64,000 bases of DNA, from positions 620,001 through 684,000 of the forward strand of contig NZ_PUHY01000015.1 of NCBI RefSeq assembly GCF_002967765.1, written 5' to 3'. Below, piece by piece: positions 18,990 through 27,951 of this stretch. The position numbers and the translations under genes are program-made. Positions within the stretch are counted from its first letter, which is position 1; each line of letters starts with the position of its first letter. Origin of the DNA: Blastopirellula marina. Lineage in GTDB: Bacteria > Planctomycetota > Planctomycetia > Pirellulales > Pirellulaceae. The notes under the pieces are model-generated. The model was not told the DNA's origin. It was given only the letters and a program-made list of their open reading frames with translations, and searched no databases.

Positions 18990-19997
18990 TTAGCCCCCGA
19001 TTTGATACATCGCACGCTCTGGCGGAACGAACTCGGGGGAGTCGATTCCGTGCGAGGCCTTCTTGGCCTTAACGCAAGCGCTCAATAGCTTGGAAAGGTC
19101 TTCGTCGCTTCCACCATCTCGCAAAAGCTGTCTGGCGTCCCATTCGGTGGTGCTAAACAGGCAATTACGGAGTTGCCCCTCGGCAGTCATCCGTAGCCGG
19201 TTGCACGAATTACAAAACGGCTCGGTCACGCTGTTGATAAATCCAATTTGCTGTTTACCGTCGGCGTAAACAAAGTCCGTTGCTGGTTGGCTGGGATCGG
19301 AGCGGTCAGCTTCTCTTAGCGGGGCAATTTCGCGCGAGATTATCGCACGCAACTCGCGGCCAGAGAGGACCTGGTCGGTTTTCCAAGCCTTGTCGGCGTC
19401 CAGCGGCATGAACTCAATAAAACGCAAATGCAGATCGTTTTCACGCGCAAAGTTGGCCAGAGGAACGATTTCCCCTTCGGTTAGATTTCGGATCGCAACG
19501 GCGTTGAGACGTATTTCATCGAAACCAACTTCTTGAGCAGCTGTAATACCAGCCAGAACGCGATCGACCCCTTTGCGACGAGTGATCTGTTCGAAGACGG
19601 CTTCATTGATTGAATCGAGACTGATGTTCACCCGGTTCAGTCCGGATTGTTTCAACTGCTCTGCTTGTTCCGCAAATAGAATCCCATTGGTCGTCAGGGC
19701 CACCTCGTCGATACCATTAATTTCGCGTAGCATGCGAATCAGTTCCGAGAGGTTAGAGCGAACCAGCGGTTCGCCACCTGTCAGGCGAAGTTTGCGCACT
19801 CCTCGCAATGCGGCGATGCGAACAACGCGGACGATCTCTTCGAAGGTTAAAAGTTCGTCGCGTGGTTTGAAGCGGATATTCTCAAGCGGCATGCAATAAA
19901 AGCAGCGAATGTTACAACGATCGGTAACACTAATGCGCAGGCTGGTATGCACACGGCCAAAGGAGTCGACAAGCGGAGTCTGGAGATCGGAGGACAT
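18990..19997 (-). CDS. moaA: GTP 3',8-cyclase, molybdopterin synthesis
   Basis: A radical-SAM enzyme that starts molybdenum cofactor synthesis from GTP. I use the ATG at 19997 (335 residues), 5 bp after the moaE stop, because the family normally begins near LVDSFGRVHTSLRISVTDRCN; a longer reading frame through moaE adds unrelated sequence. The SAM cluster CNIRCFYC is at 28-35, LTGGEPL follows, and the second cluster is given by CNSCNRLR and a later Cys (RNC). The usual C-terminal GG is present (YQIGG). Confidence 0.95.
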   Translation of the reverse strand: MSSDLQTPLVDSFGRVHTSLRISVTDRCNIRCFYCMPLENIRFKPRDELLTFEEIVRVVRIAALRGVRKLRLTGGEPLVRSNLSELIRMLREINGIDEVALTTNGILFAEQAEQLKQSGLNRVNISLDSINEAVFEQITRRKGVDRVLAGITAAQEVGFDEIRLNAVAIRNLTEGEIVPLANFARENDLHLRFIEFMPLDADKAWKTDQVLSGRELRAIISREIAPLREADRSDPSQPATDFVYADGKQQIGFINSVTEPFCNSCNRLRMTAEGQLRNCLFSTTEWDARQLLRDGGSDEDLSKLLSACVKAKKASHGIDSPEFVPPERAMYQIGG

Positions 19998-20002
19998 GCG
20001 GT

Positions 20003-20449
20003 TTATTGTACTCCATTTTGGCCTGCCGGAGGGGAAAGACCTGGATGAACCCAATCGGTTCCTCCGTCGGCCCAATGCTCTTTTTTCCAGACAGGAACTA
20101 GCTCTTTCAGGCGATCCATCAGCCAACTGGCGGCCTCAAAGGCATCTCGACGGTGGGGACTGGAAACGGCGACGGCAACGCTGGCCTCTCCAATCGGGAC
20201 TTCCCCTAATCGATGGGCGATTGCGCACTTCTCGACGGGCCACCGGGCTTGTGCTTGAGCCGCGAGCTTTTCCATTTGGCTTTGCGCCATCGGACCGTAC
20301 GCCGTATAGCTCAGAGTGAGGGTCTCTTTCGCATCGGTGAATTGACGGGTCGTTCCCAGGAAGAGAACGATGGCTCCGCACTTGGGCGAACTAACGGCGA
20401 GTCGGATTCGCTCGGCATCGATCTGGCTTTCAGTTAGTTCGATCATCAA
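20003..20449 (-). CDS. moaE: molybdopterin synthase catalytic subunit
   Basis: A 148-residue MoaE. It converts cyclic pyranopterin monophosphate to molybdopterin with sulfur from MoaD. Family marks are GAIVLFLGTTR, HRLGEVPIGEASV, the SSPHRRDAFEA block and the catalytic-Lys segment VPVWKKEHW. It lies 23 bp after moaD and 5 bp before moaA, a typical moa operon arrangement. Confidence 0.95.
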   Translation of the reverse strand: MMIELTESQIDAERIRLAVSSPKCGAIVLFLGTTRQFTDAKETLTLSYTAYGPMAQSQMEKLAAQAQARWPVEKCAIAHRLGEVPIGEASVAVAVSSPHRRDAFEAASWLMDRLKELVPVWKKEHWADGGTDWVHPGLSPPAGQNGVQ

Positions 20450-20472
20450 TTTGCCCCTTTGCGTGATCGGTT

Positions 20473-20718
20473 TTAGCCTCCGCTAACCGGCGGAAGGCAG
20501 GCGATCTCGGCTTGATCGTTTACAGTGGTGCTGTCGGTTGCATACTCATTGTCGACAGCGAATGCACAACTGGGCAAGATTGGCCCCAGGGTGGGTCTTG
20601 CTTCTGCGAGGGCGGCACGGACCGTGGCAATTGTTACCGGAGGTGTTAATTCCAGTAAGACTTCATCCGTTCCCGCTAAATCTTGAGTCAGGGCAAACAG
20701 CTTGACGCGTACGTTCAT
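20473..20718 (-). CDS. moaD: molybdopterin synthase sulfur carrier subunit
   Basis: An 81-residue ubiquitin-like protein. It begins VRVKLFALTQDLAG and ends in PPVSGG, the di-Gly tail that becomes a thiocarboxylate and donates sulfur to MoaE. The start overlaps the stop of the preceding dehydrogenase gene by 4 bp, so translation is coupled to it. No MoeB-like activating enzyme was found in the window. Confidence 0.93.
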   Translation of the reverse strand: MNVRVKLFALTQDLAGTDEVLLELTPPVTIATVRAALAEARPTLGPILPSCAFAVDNEYATDSTTVNDQAEIACLPPVSGG

Positions 20719-23699
20719 GAAACAAACAAATCGTGAACTGGAGGAGCAAATGGATCGGAATCTGGATCGAGCACGCCGTACGATTTCGCCAACAACTTAA
20801 TTGGATGGACGACCGCTTTGTTGCCGGCTTGCTCTATCTGCATTTTACAGGCGCTGCACTCAGTCGAGCCGATCTGAATTTGCTTGCTTCGCATGGCCAC
20901 GATCAGGTCCCAGCCGATACGAAGACTGCTGCGAAAGTTTTTACGCGTTAGCCCAAAGGTGCCTGCCATGCCCGAACAGCCCTTCTCGATCGGGCGAACC
21001 GAAAGTCCAGGGATCAACTGTAAGACGCGTTGGCCATACGAGACCTCATGCAGGGCACGCAAATGACAAGGTACATGAAAGCCGACCACCGCGTTGAGCG
21101 GTTTCAAGTCGAGTTCTAGTTCACCATGGTGATGCAAGTCCCACAGGAATTCGCAAGCCTCGCGCGTGTTTTCGGCGACAATTCGGGCATCTTCCGAATC
21201 GAGCAGGTTGGGGTATTCGTGGGTTAAAGCCATAACGGCCGACGGTTCCGTCGCAACGATCGTATAGCCTTGCCGAACTGCTTCTGCGAGCGCTTGGACA
21301 TTGCGATGCGCAAGCCGCGCTGCCATCGTGATTGCCCCTTGCGCAATTGCCGGCATCGCACTGCTTTGTTGTTTCGGGTGGACATAGACCGCGATTCGGT
21401 TGTGATCCAACACGTTCACAAACGCTTGAGCAAGCTGTGTGTCGAACAGATTGGCATACATGTCGACGAAATAAAGGACCTTTCGGCCGCTGCGTCTCGT
21501 TGCGGTGGTCAAACCGCGACGAGCTGCTTGCTTGATGAAGCTGCGATGCGCTAGTTTGGGAAGCTTTCGCTGTTTTGCCAAACCGATGAAACGCTCCAAG
21601 AGCCAACGCATGGCTCGATTACCCAGAGCCCAGTTCGTGATGTGCGGAAAGCGGTTACCCCACATTGCCCAGCGATGAATCTTGGCCTGTAACGAAGAGT
21701 CTTGCGTGAGCCCATTCGCGTCGACGTTGTGCGCCTTCATTTCCAATGCCATGTTCGGAATGTCGACGTTCGAGGGACAGTCGATCCGACACTGATGGCA
21801 ATGGAAACAAGTATCGAGCAATTCCTTCGCGTCGTAGGTATCAAGCCGATCGGGCGTTAGTTGCCCAGATAGGACACTCCGAAGCAGATTCGCCTTGGCA
21901 CGCGGCGAGGCTTCTTCACGTGAGTCGAAACGAAATACGGGGCACATCCGCGTATCGGCGCCGAACGTCCGACAACGACCGCACCCATGGCAACTGCGCG
22001 CAGCGGTCGCCATTTCGTCCATCGACCAATTGAGGATGGGAAGTTCCATCTCGCTTCCGGCAGGAAGCGATGCTTCGTCCGCGGACGTTGACTGAGATTC
22101 GAGTGAATTCTTGCCGGCGGCTAGCTCAACGCGTCGCACCAACTCCATGGGCGAGAATGTCGAAGCGAGTACCTTCTTCCCAGGGTTAAGAATTCCGAGT
22201 GGATCAAACAAATGTTTGATTCGTCCGAAGAGGTCATAGACCGGTCCGTACTGTCGCGGCAAATAGGGAGTCCGACTGATCCCGTCGCCACTTTCTCCGC
22301 TGATCGAACCTTGAATCTGGAATAGCTCTTCGTAGATTTCGTCCGCGATTCGCTCCAACTTGACCAAGTCATTCGGGTCGGCCATGTTCAAGAGAGGACG
22401 CACATGCAAGTGGCCATGAGCGGCATGTGCGAAGATTGAAGCGATCGTTTCGTGTCGCTTCATGATGTCCTGGACCTTCGCCAGGAACGTAGGCATTTGA
22501 GTCGGAGGAACCGCGACGTCTTCGACGAAGGGCAGGGGACGCGTGTTTCCCTTCAAACGGTAAAGGATTGGCGTCATCCGTCTGGCAAGTTCCCAATAAG
22601 TTCCGACCTCGGTTGGGCTCGTGGTAATTAACGAGTGGAACGCAAGTCGCCGCCGTCGACGAATGCGGTCGGCGATTTGTTCTAGGCGATCGTGAACTTC
22701 TGCCTGTGAATCCCCAGAGACCTCGACCAAAAGCATCGCCTCGGTGTTTTCGGGGATCAAGTTCGAGTACCGCGGATCGGTTTCTCGCGCGATTGAGAGA
22801 ATGCGTCGATCCAATAGGTCACACGCGCTGATGCCGAATTGCCGAAGCTGCACAGCCGCTTTAGCAGCGTGATCGATCCGCTCGAAAAATAGAAGGACCA
22901 AGCCTCGTGACTTCGATCGCGGCGAGGTTTTAAGCTTGGCTTGGGTGATTAAGGCCAAGCTCCCTTCGGACCCGGCCATTACCTTGCAGAGGTCGATGTG
23001 GTCGTTGTCGACGATCCCGGACAGGCGATAGCCACTCCCTTGATTGAAAGTCTTGGGAAGGTGTCCTTGGATCTTTTCGGCATTGGTTTTCAGGAGCTCC
23101 GCCAGGCCAGAGGTGATCCGGACCAACTCGGGCGACTCTAATTGAGCGATGCGATCGAGGTGAGTCGGTCCCAATGTGACCGATTCGCCACTGGCCAATA
23201 CGACTTGCAGTTCAAGGATGTGATCGTGTGCCGAACCATGCTGCAGCCAGTGACTTCCCGATGCATCGAGGGCGAGGACGCTGCCGATGGTCGTCACGCT
23301 GCGGGTCGCCGGGTCAGGTCCGAAGATGCGACCACGCTGTGCCAAATGGCGGTTGAGATTCGCCAAGATCACACCTGGTTGGACACGCACCCAGTCTTCG
23401 CCGGTCTCAAGGATCCGTCGCATGGAATGGGCAAAATCGATGACGATTCCTCGACCTAGTGATTCGCCGGCGGTGCCCGTTCCGGCACCACGAGCGTGGA
23501 CCGGAATCTGATTTTCTGCGGCATACTGGACGGTTGCCATGACATCAGCGGATCGCTTCGGACGAACAACGGCCAGCGGCTTGATCTGAAAGATGCTCGC
23601 ATCAGTCGAATACAGTTCGAGAAATGTATCGTCGCAACGGATCTCACCACGAACAATTCCACGGAGATCGGCTCGTATTCGTTCGCGTTCTAAATCCAT
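20715..23699 (-). CDS. FAD-linked oxidase with Fe-S and CCG domains, D-lactate/2-hydroxyacid dehydrogenase-like
   Basis: A 994-residue fusion like the GlcD-GlpC/YdiJ type enzymes. The first half is a VAO-type FAD domain (VHARGAGTGTAGESLG, then VQPGVILANLN) with its C-terminal oxidase cap ending at LFDPLGILNPGKK. Two [4Fe-4S] clusters follow: CHGCGRCRTFG with CPVFR, and CFHCHQCRIDCPSN. The end contains CCG-type motifs (VPCHLRALH, GCSGMAGTFG). Such proteins oxidise D-lactate or other 2-hydroxy acids and pass electrons to quinones. It is the first gene of the moa run and overlaps moaD by 4 bp, although a link to molybdopterin synthesis is not obvious. Confidence 0.88.
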   Translation of the reverse strand: MDLERERIRADLRGIVRGEIRCDDTFLELYSTDASIFQIKPLAVVRPKRSADVMATVQYAAENQIPVHARGAGTGTAGESLGRGIVIDFAHSMRRILETGEDWVRVQPGVILANLNRHLAQRGRIFGPDPATRSVTTIGSVLALDASGSHWLQHGSAHDHILELQVVLASGESVTLGPTHLDRIAQLESPELVRITSGLAELLKTNAEKIQGHLPKTFNQGSGYRLSGIVDNDHIDLCKVMAGSEGSLALITQAKLKTSPRSKSRGLVLLFFERIDHAAKAAVQLRQFGISACDLLDRRILSIARETDPRYSNLIPENTEAMLLVEVSGDSQAEVHDRLEQIADRIRRRRRLAFHSLITTSPTEVGTYWELARRMTPILYRLKGNTRPLPFVEDVAVPPTQMPTFLAKVQDIMKRHETIASIFAHAAHGHLHVRPLLNMADPNDLVKLERIADEIYEELFQIQGSISGESGDGISRTPYLPRQYGPVYDLFGRIKHLFDPLGILNPGKKVLASTFSPMELVRRVELAAGKNSLESQSTSADEASLPAGSEMELPILNWSMDEMATAARSCHGCGRCRTFGADTRMCPVFRFDSREEASPRAKANLLRSVLSGQLTPDRLDTYDAKELLDTCFHCHQCRIDCPSNVDIPNMALEMKAHNVDANGLTQDSSLQAKIHRWAMWGNRFPHITNWALGNRAMRWLLERFIGLAKQRKLPKLAHRSFIKQAARRGLTTATRRSGRKVLYFVDMYANLFDTQLAQAFVNVLDHNRIAVYVHPKQQSSAMPAIAQGAITMAARLAHRNVQALAEAVRQGYTIVATEPSAVMALTHEYPNLLDSEDARIVAENTREACEFLWDLHHHGELELDLKPLNAVVGFHVPCHLRALHEVSYGQRVLQLIPGLSVRPIEKGCSGMAGTFGLTRKNFRSSLRIGWDLIVAMRSKQIQIGSTECSACKMQIEQAGNKAVVHPIKLLAKSYGVLDPDSDPFAPPVHDLFVS

Positions 23700-23982
23700 C
23701 GGCTGCGAGTCGGTGAAGACCCGTCAAGAGCGGTGCAACTTGATGCGTTGTGCCATGATGTATCAATCGGCCTGCACGGCGACGCTTCACGTCCAGCGTC
23801 ATCCGAGATTAGGCCGTCCTGGCCGTCAGCGGTTCGCCTTAATGGTAATGGGATTGCAGCGTGCTGCCCAGGGATGTGATTGCGAGAACAGCATGGACGC
23901 GACTTTCCAGTCAGGCGGAGATTTAGAATTGTTCTCTACCGACCTTACCATTTCCAGTCGGAAAGCAGACAGAAGTGGCGAA

Positions 23983-25056
23983 CTAGCCGTTGAATCTCTT
24001 GGCGGAAAGCGCCAGGAAACCTAACACGAGGGCTGCTCCCCCGACGGTATACCAAAGCGTCGAGCTTTGATACCAAGCGACCAATGGGGCCCCGGTTCCT
24101 GGTTGAACCCAGTCTTCCAAATAGAAATTGCAGCGGGGGCAGTGATCGCCAGGTCCGTAGCCGACGGGAAGCTCTTGCCGGCAGCCTGGGCAATGTCCGG
24201 CTGGGACATCTTGGGCAGGGTTGCTGCTGAAGCGACTGGGAAACCCTGAGTTGCCCATGTTTCCGCCTGGTGAGCCGCCCTCTGGCGATTCTTCACCGAC
24301 TGGAAGATTCGCGGCAAGATCGCCACCGTCTGGCTGCATGCTTGTTGGTTGCCCTCCGCCAGGACTTCGAAAACCAGATCCGCCGTCGTTGTTATTCGCC
24401 GAAGATTCAGACGAATTGGATGGCGGCACGTAAGGATCGCCAGCCGGAGGCGTGTACGCAGGCGGACGTCCTGAGTTTTCCGACGGGTTGGAGGTTGAAT
24501 TCCCAGCAGCGGCTCGAACCTTGCTCAAGTATTCGTCAAGTTCTTGATGAACGGTCGGATTTTTCCGTTCCATCTCTTCGCGAGAAATGATCTTGTTCGC
24601 TTCACCCCGTAAGGAAAGCTGTTTTCGGAGCCAATCCTGATCTTTCTGGCTTAGCACATAGAAGGAAACCGGCTGGCCCTTATTGCCACGCATAAGAACA
24701 ACATAACCGTCCTGCATTCGGACGTAATGAGCGGTGAGTGCTTGGCCACGGAAGTCGGTCCAGAGTCGATCGTCTTCCAGGTCCCCTTTTGGGGCTGGGG
24801 CCGGTTTATTCTCGTTGGCCCCCATTTGCTTGACGTATTGCTGATCCTCGTCCACGAAAACGGACAAAGGAATGACGTACTCTTTGCCGTCTGATCCTTT
24901 AATCTTGACGTTCTCTTCTTCAGTCAGCTCGATGAATGTTCCGGTCAGCTTTTTGCCCCCTTTATCCGTCCATTCTCGTGAATCTTGCGCAGAAGCCGAT
25001 ACGGCACACAAACAGACGAAAACTGGGAGTAGTAAGAAATGTCGGCTGGCCAACAT
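23983..25056 (-). CDS. exported SHD1-domain protein with zinc-ribbon and C-terminal membrane helix
   Basis: A 357-residue protein with a signal peptide (cut after SASA). Two SLA1-homology-1 (SHD1) modules follow: one starts EWTDKGGKKLTGTF and the other WTDFRGQALTAHYV, each ending in a D-Q-x-Y/W pattern. The middle is a long linker rich in Pro, Ser, Gly and Asn. A CPGCRQELP / CPRCNFYLEDW pair makes a zinc-ribbon-like knuckle, and a hydrophobic helix (LWYTVGGAALVLGFLAL) anchors the C-terminus before AKRFNG. SHD1 proteins are abundant in planctomycetes; their role is unknown. It stands next to a paralogue (25184-26725). Confidence 0.82.
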   Translation of the reverse strand: MLASRHFLLLPVFVCLCAVSASAQDSREWTDKGGKKLTGTFIELTEEENVKIKGSDGKEYVIPLSVFVDEDQQYVKQMGANENKPAPAPKGDLEDDRLWTDFRGQALTAHYVRMQDGYVVLMRGNKGQPVSFYVLSQKDQDWLRKQLSLRGEANKIISREEMERKNPTVHQELDEYLSKVRAAAGNSTSNPSENSGRPPAYTPPAGDPYVPPSNSSESSANNNDGGSGFRSPGGGQPTSMQPDGGDLAANLPVGEESPEGGSPGGNMGNSGFPSRFSSNPAQDVPAGHCPGCRQELPVGYGPGDHCPRCNFYLEDWVQPGTGAPLVAWYQSSTLWYTVGGAALVLGFLALSAKRFNG

Positions 25057-25183
25057 GCGGTGGAACTCCCGATTTCAGGGAAGGGGGTATGTAGATGATG
25101 AGATGCGAGCCTGAGGAATCGCTCTGGCAGTAAATATAACTAAGAATCTCAAGCGAGTCTTGCCCGAATCGCCTAAGGTCTCA

Positions 25184-26725
25184 TTAGCTTATCCCTAATA
25201 GTAGGCCAAAACCGCCCAGGGTTAAACAAACTCCCAGCAGCATCGTCAGCAGCGGAACGCTTGCCTTCTCCCACTCGGAAATGCCGAACATAACGGCCAT
25301 GCCGGGAATCAGGCTCCGTAAGCCCCATTCCAGGCTTTCCAGGAATGCCAAGGCGATTAGCCACATGTAACCGCCAGCCATCATCAAGCAACCACCGGAC
25401 AGTAAAACGACGGCGAAGACTTGCAGATTCCAGTCTGCCGTGGTGAACTCGCGCGGAGCTGGTGGCTCCATCGGTGTGAATTCCGACGAAGGCGTAAACG
25501 TCTGGGAATTTCCAAATTGAGGACGCTCCGACGAACCTCCGGAAGGTTGCGGAGAACGCGTGCCCCCAGGCTGAGCCGAGGTACCAAATGGGTTGGAACC
25601 TGAGGTGGTTGATTTGGGAGTCGTCGTCTTAGGCGTCGACTTGTTCGGAGTTGGCGCTGAACTAGCGACGTCTTCAACGGGTGTGCCACCAAATCCATTG
25701 GAGTTGGTCGGAACCGACGCGACGTCGAACAGTGGTCGATCGTCTCCTGTTTCGGGCACGTACGAGTTATCGACGATGGTTGAGTTAGGCAGCCCCACCT
25801 TCTTAGGTCGATCGCCCGTTACCGGCGTGAATGAATCATGGACCTCCGTCGCACCGGACGAACCAGTAGGTAGGCTGCCGAAACCTGAGTCAGGAAGTTT
25901 TACCTCGGAATCGAACGGCGTAGATTCGGTAGTAGGCTCTTCGATCGAGCCAAATCCATTGGAGGGCAACGAGACCTCAGACTTCGGTTCTTCAACCGCT
26001 CCGAAACCGTTGGGAGGGAGATTCACCCCACCGCCAGAAGCTGAATCATTGCTTGTCGAGGTCTCGGGCATCGGATTCGTGGTTGAAGGCGTTGGCGGAT
26101 GCTCCTGGTAGGAAGGCGTCCCCATGTTTTGCTGGTTCGCGTCGACCAGGTCAGGCCGCACTGGCGGAACCAAATTCGCCTTGCCCATTTGAGCGTGAGC
26201 ATCGTGAAGAAACTGGCGATCCGCGGTAGAAAGATTGTAAAAATCGATCGTATCGTAGCTGAATCCGCTGAGACGCAAGTAAACGAGGCTGCCCCGAATC
26301 CGTACGAATTGCGCTTCGACCGCGCCACCTTCCCTCGATCGCCAAACCCGACGGGCTTTCAGGCGGATCGTATGGGGCTCGTTGTCTTCTTCCTCGGGCT
26401 CATCGGAAGATTCCTTCGCCATGTCGTCAGCAATATCTTTGGCGATTTCTGCGTCGGTAGGGCGTCGCATGGCATCTTTCATGCCCTCGACGTAGGCCTG
26501 ATCGCGGACCGAAAGCCGGTCAAGGCTTACTTCGTACCGCTTGCCCTTCACGTCCAGAATGACGGACTTGCCGTCCTGTCCTACCTCGACCAGTTCAGCC
26601 TCAACCGGCTTACCGTCGGCTGTGGTCCATGTGCGAGCTTGGATGGATACAGGCGCAATGAGGCCCAGGCAGGCAAATAACAGCGTTATGCCTAAACACG
26701 AACGTAAGGAATATGGCCTTAACAT
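25184..26725 (-). CDS. exported SHD1-domain protein with repeat-rich linker
   Basis: I use the ATG at 26725 (513 residues) because it puts a normal signal peptide (SLRSCLGITLLFACLGLIA) at the N-terminus. Two SHD1 modules follow, RTWTTADGKPVEAELV and RVWRSREGGAVEAQFV. Between them and the membrane part is a long Pro/Ser/Thr-rich linker with repeated units of the type LPxNGFGxxEEP (three copies plus a fourth, NGFGGTP). The C-terminal 100 residues contain two or three membrane helices. It is a tandem paralogue of the gene downstream (127-bp gap). Function unknown; an envelope role is likely. Confidence 0.82.
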   Translation of the reverse strand: MLRPYSLRSCLGITLLFACLGLIAPVSIQARTWTTADGKPVEAELVEVGQDGKSVILDVKGKRYEVSLDRLSVRDQAYVEGMKDAMRRPTDAEIAKDIADDMAKESSDEPEEEDNEPHTIRLKARRVWRSREGGAVEAQFVRIRGSLVYLRLSGFSYDTIDFYNLSTADRQFLHDAHAQMGKANLVPPVRPDLVDANQQNMGTPSYQEHPPTPSTTNPMPETSTSNDSASGGGVNLPPNGFGAVEEPKSEVSLPSNGFGSIEEPTTESTPFDSEVKLPDSGFGSLPTGSSGATEVHDSFTPVTGDRPKKVGLPNSTIVDNSYVPETGDDRPLFDVASVPTNSNGFGGTPVEDVASSAPTPNKSTPKTTTPKSTTSGSNPFGTSAQPGGTRSPQPSGGSSERPQFGNSQTFTPSSEFTPMEPPAPREFTTADWNLQVFAVVLLSGGCLMMAGGYMWLIALAFLESLEWGLRSLIPGMAVMFGISEWEKASVPLLTMLLGVCLTLGGFGLLLGIS

Positions 26726-27000
26726 TGGGTTCTCAATAGGGTTGGGCTCGGGAAGCTGGCCGCCGCGCACGTAGCTCATCCACAATACAACGTTATAACA
26801 TCAAGTGTGTTGGATAGACGAAACCGACGTAAAAAGAGTTTCTTGATTCCCCGACAGAGGGATATGATCATATCCTCGGTGCGAAGCCAATGTCAATTTG
26901 CGAATTTGAAATCTAACTACGGGCAATTTACGCAAATTATTTCATAATAAGGCCATTCGCCAATTGCCTGCTCATCTTGGAACAAAAAGACGAAGCCTCT

Positions 27001-27951
27001 ATGGATGTTGCCTCAACGACAAAAAAGATTCTGGGAAACGTTGAAAAAGTTATTCTGGGTAAGAGGCAGCAGATTGTCTTTTCACTCGTAGCTTGGCTCT
27101 CGGAGGGACACGTCCTGATGGAGGATGTGCCTGGTGTCGCCAAAACAATGCTGGCAAGGGCCTTGGCGAAAAGCGTCGGCTGCACACTCAAGCGAATTCA
27201 GTGCACGCCCGATCTTCTGCCAACCGACGTAACGGGAACTTCGATTTTCAATCAGAAGTCGTCTGAGTTCGAGTTTCGTCAGGGGCCAGTCTTTACCAAC
27301 ATTCTGTTGGCGGATGAAATCAACCGAACCACGCCCCGTACGCAAGCCGCACTGCTGGAAGCGATGGCAGAAGCGCGCGTGACGATCGATGGGGTCACAC
27401 ACGATCTGGATCCGCCTTTCCTTGTACTGGCCACGCAGAACCCGGTCGATCACGAAGGGACCTTCCCACTGCCGGAAGCGCAGTTGGATCGTTTTCTGAT
27501 GAAGTTCAGTCTCGGTTATCCCAATCTTGAAGACGAGTTAAAGATGCTCTCGGCCTCCCGAAAGCAGCATCCGTTGGAAACGATCGGAGCCGTGGTTACC
27601 AAAGAAGAATTACGTGCGTGTCAGAAGGCAACGCGGAGCGTGAAGATTCACGAGAAGGTTCAACGTTATATCGTTGAACTCGTTCATGCGACGCGTAGGC
27701 ACGATCAATTGATGCTCGGAGCGAGTCCTCGAGCTTCGTTGGCGCTCTTCCGTACGAGCCAGTCGTTGGCCGCAATCTTGGGACGTAACTACGTTCTGCC
27801 AGATGACGTCAAACGTGTACTGGCCCCGGTGATGGGGCACCGAATGATCCTGCGCCCCGAAAGTCGCCTCCGCAAAGTGACTTCGCAAGATATCTTGGAC
27901 GATATTTTGCAAGAGGTTCCAGTCCCGATGATCGACGAGGCCCCTGTCTGA
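27001..27951 (+). CDS. MoxR-family AAA+ ATPase
   Basis: A 316-residue AAA+ protein if started at the ATG at 27001; a TTG at 26977 would add eight residues. Walker A is unusual for AAA but normal for MoxR (EDVPGVAKTMLARA), Walker B is ILLADEINRTTPRTQ, and sensor 1 lies in LATQNPVDHEGTFPLPEAQLDRF. MoxR ATPases act as chaperones for metal insertion or complex assembly. The 1-bp overlap with the next gene (TGATG) and the DUF58 and DUF4129 proteins behind it form a widely conserved cassette. Confidence 0.93.
   Translation: MDVASTTKKILGNVEKVILGKRQQIVFSLVAWLSEGHVLMEDVPGVAKTMLARALAKSVGCTLKRIQCTPDLLPTDVTGTSIFNQKSSEFEFRQGPVFTNILLADEINRTTPRTQAALLEAMAEARVTIDGVTHDLDPPFLVLATQNPVDHEGTFPLPEAQLDRFLMKFSLGYPNLEDELKMLSASRKQHPLETIGAVVTKEELRACQKATRSVKIHEKVQRYIVELVHATRRHDQLMLGASPRASLALFRTSQSLAAILGRNYVLPDDVKRVLAPVMGHRMILRPESRLRKVTSQDILDDILQEVPVPMIDEAPV

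Noticed and set aside
18990-20126. Longer moaA reading through the moaE gene
   Set aside because: The first 43 residues lie in the coding sequence of moaE in another frame; the family start fits the ATG at 19997.
26099-26680. Plus-strand open frame opposite the SHD1 gene
   Set aside because: Overlaps a clear signal-peptide/SHD1 coding region on the minus strand; no supporting motif.
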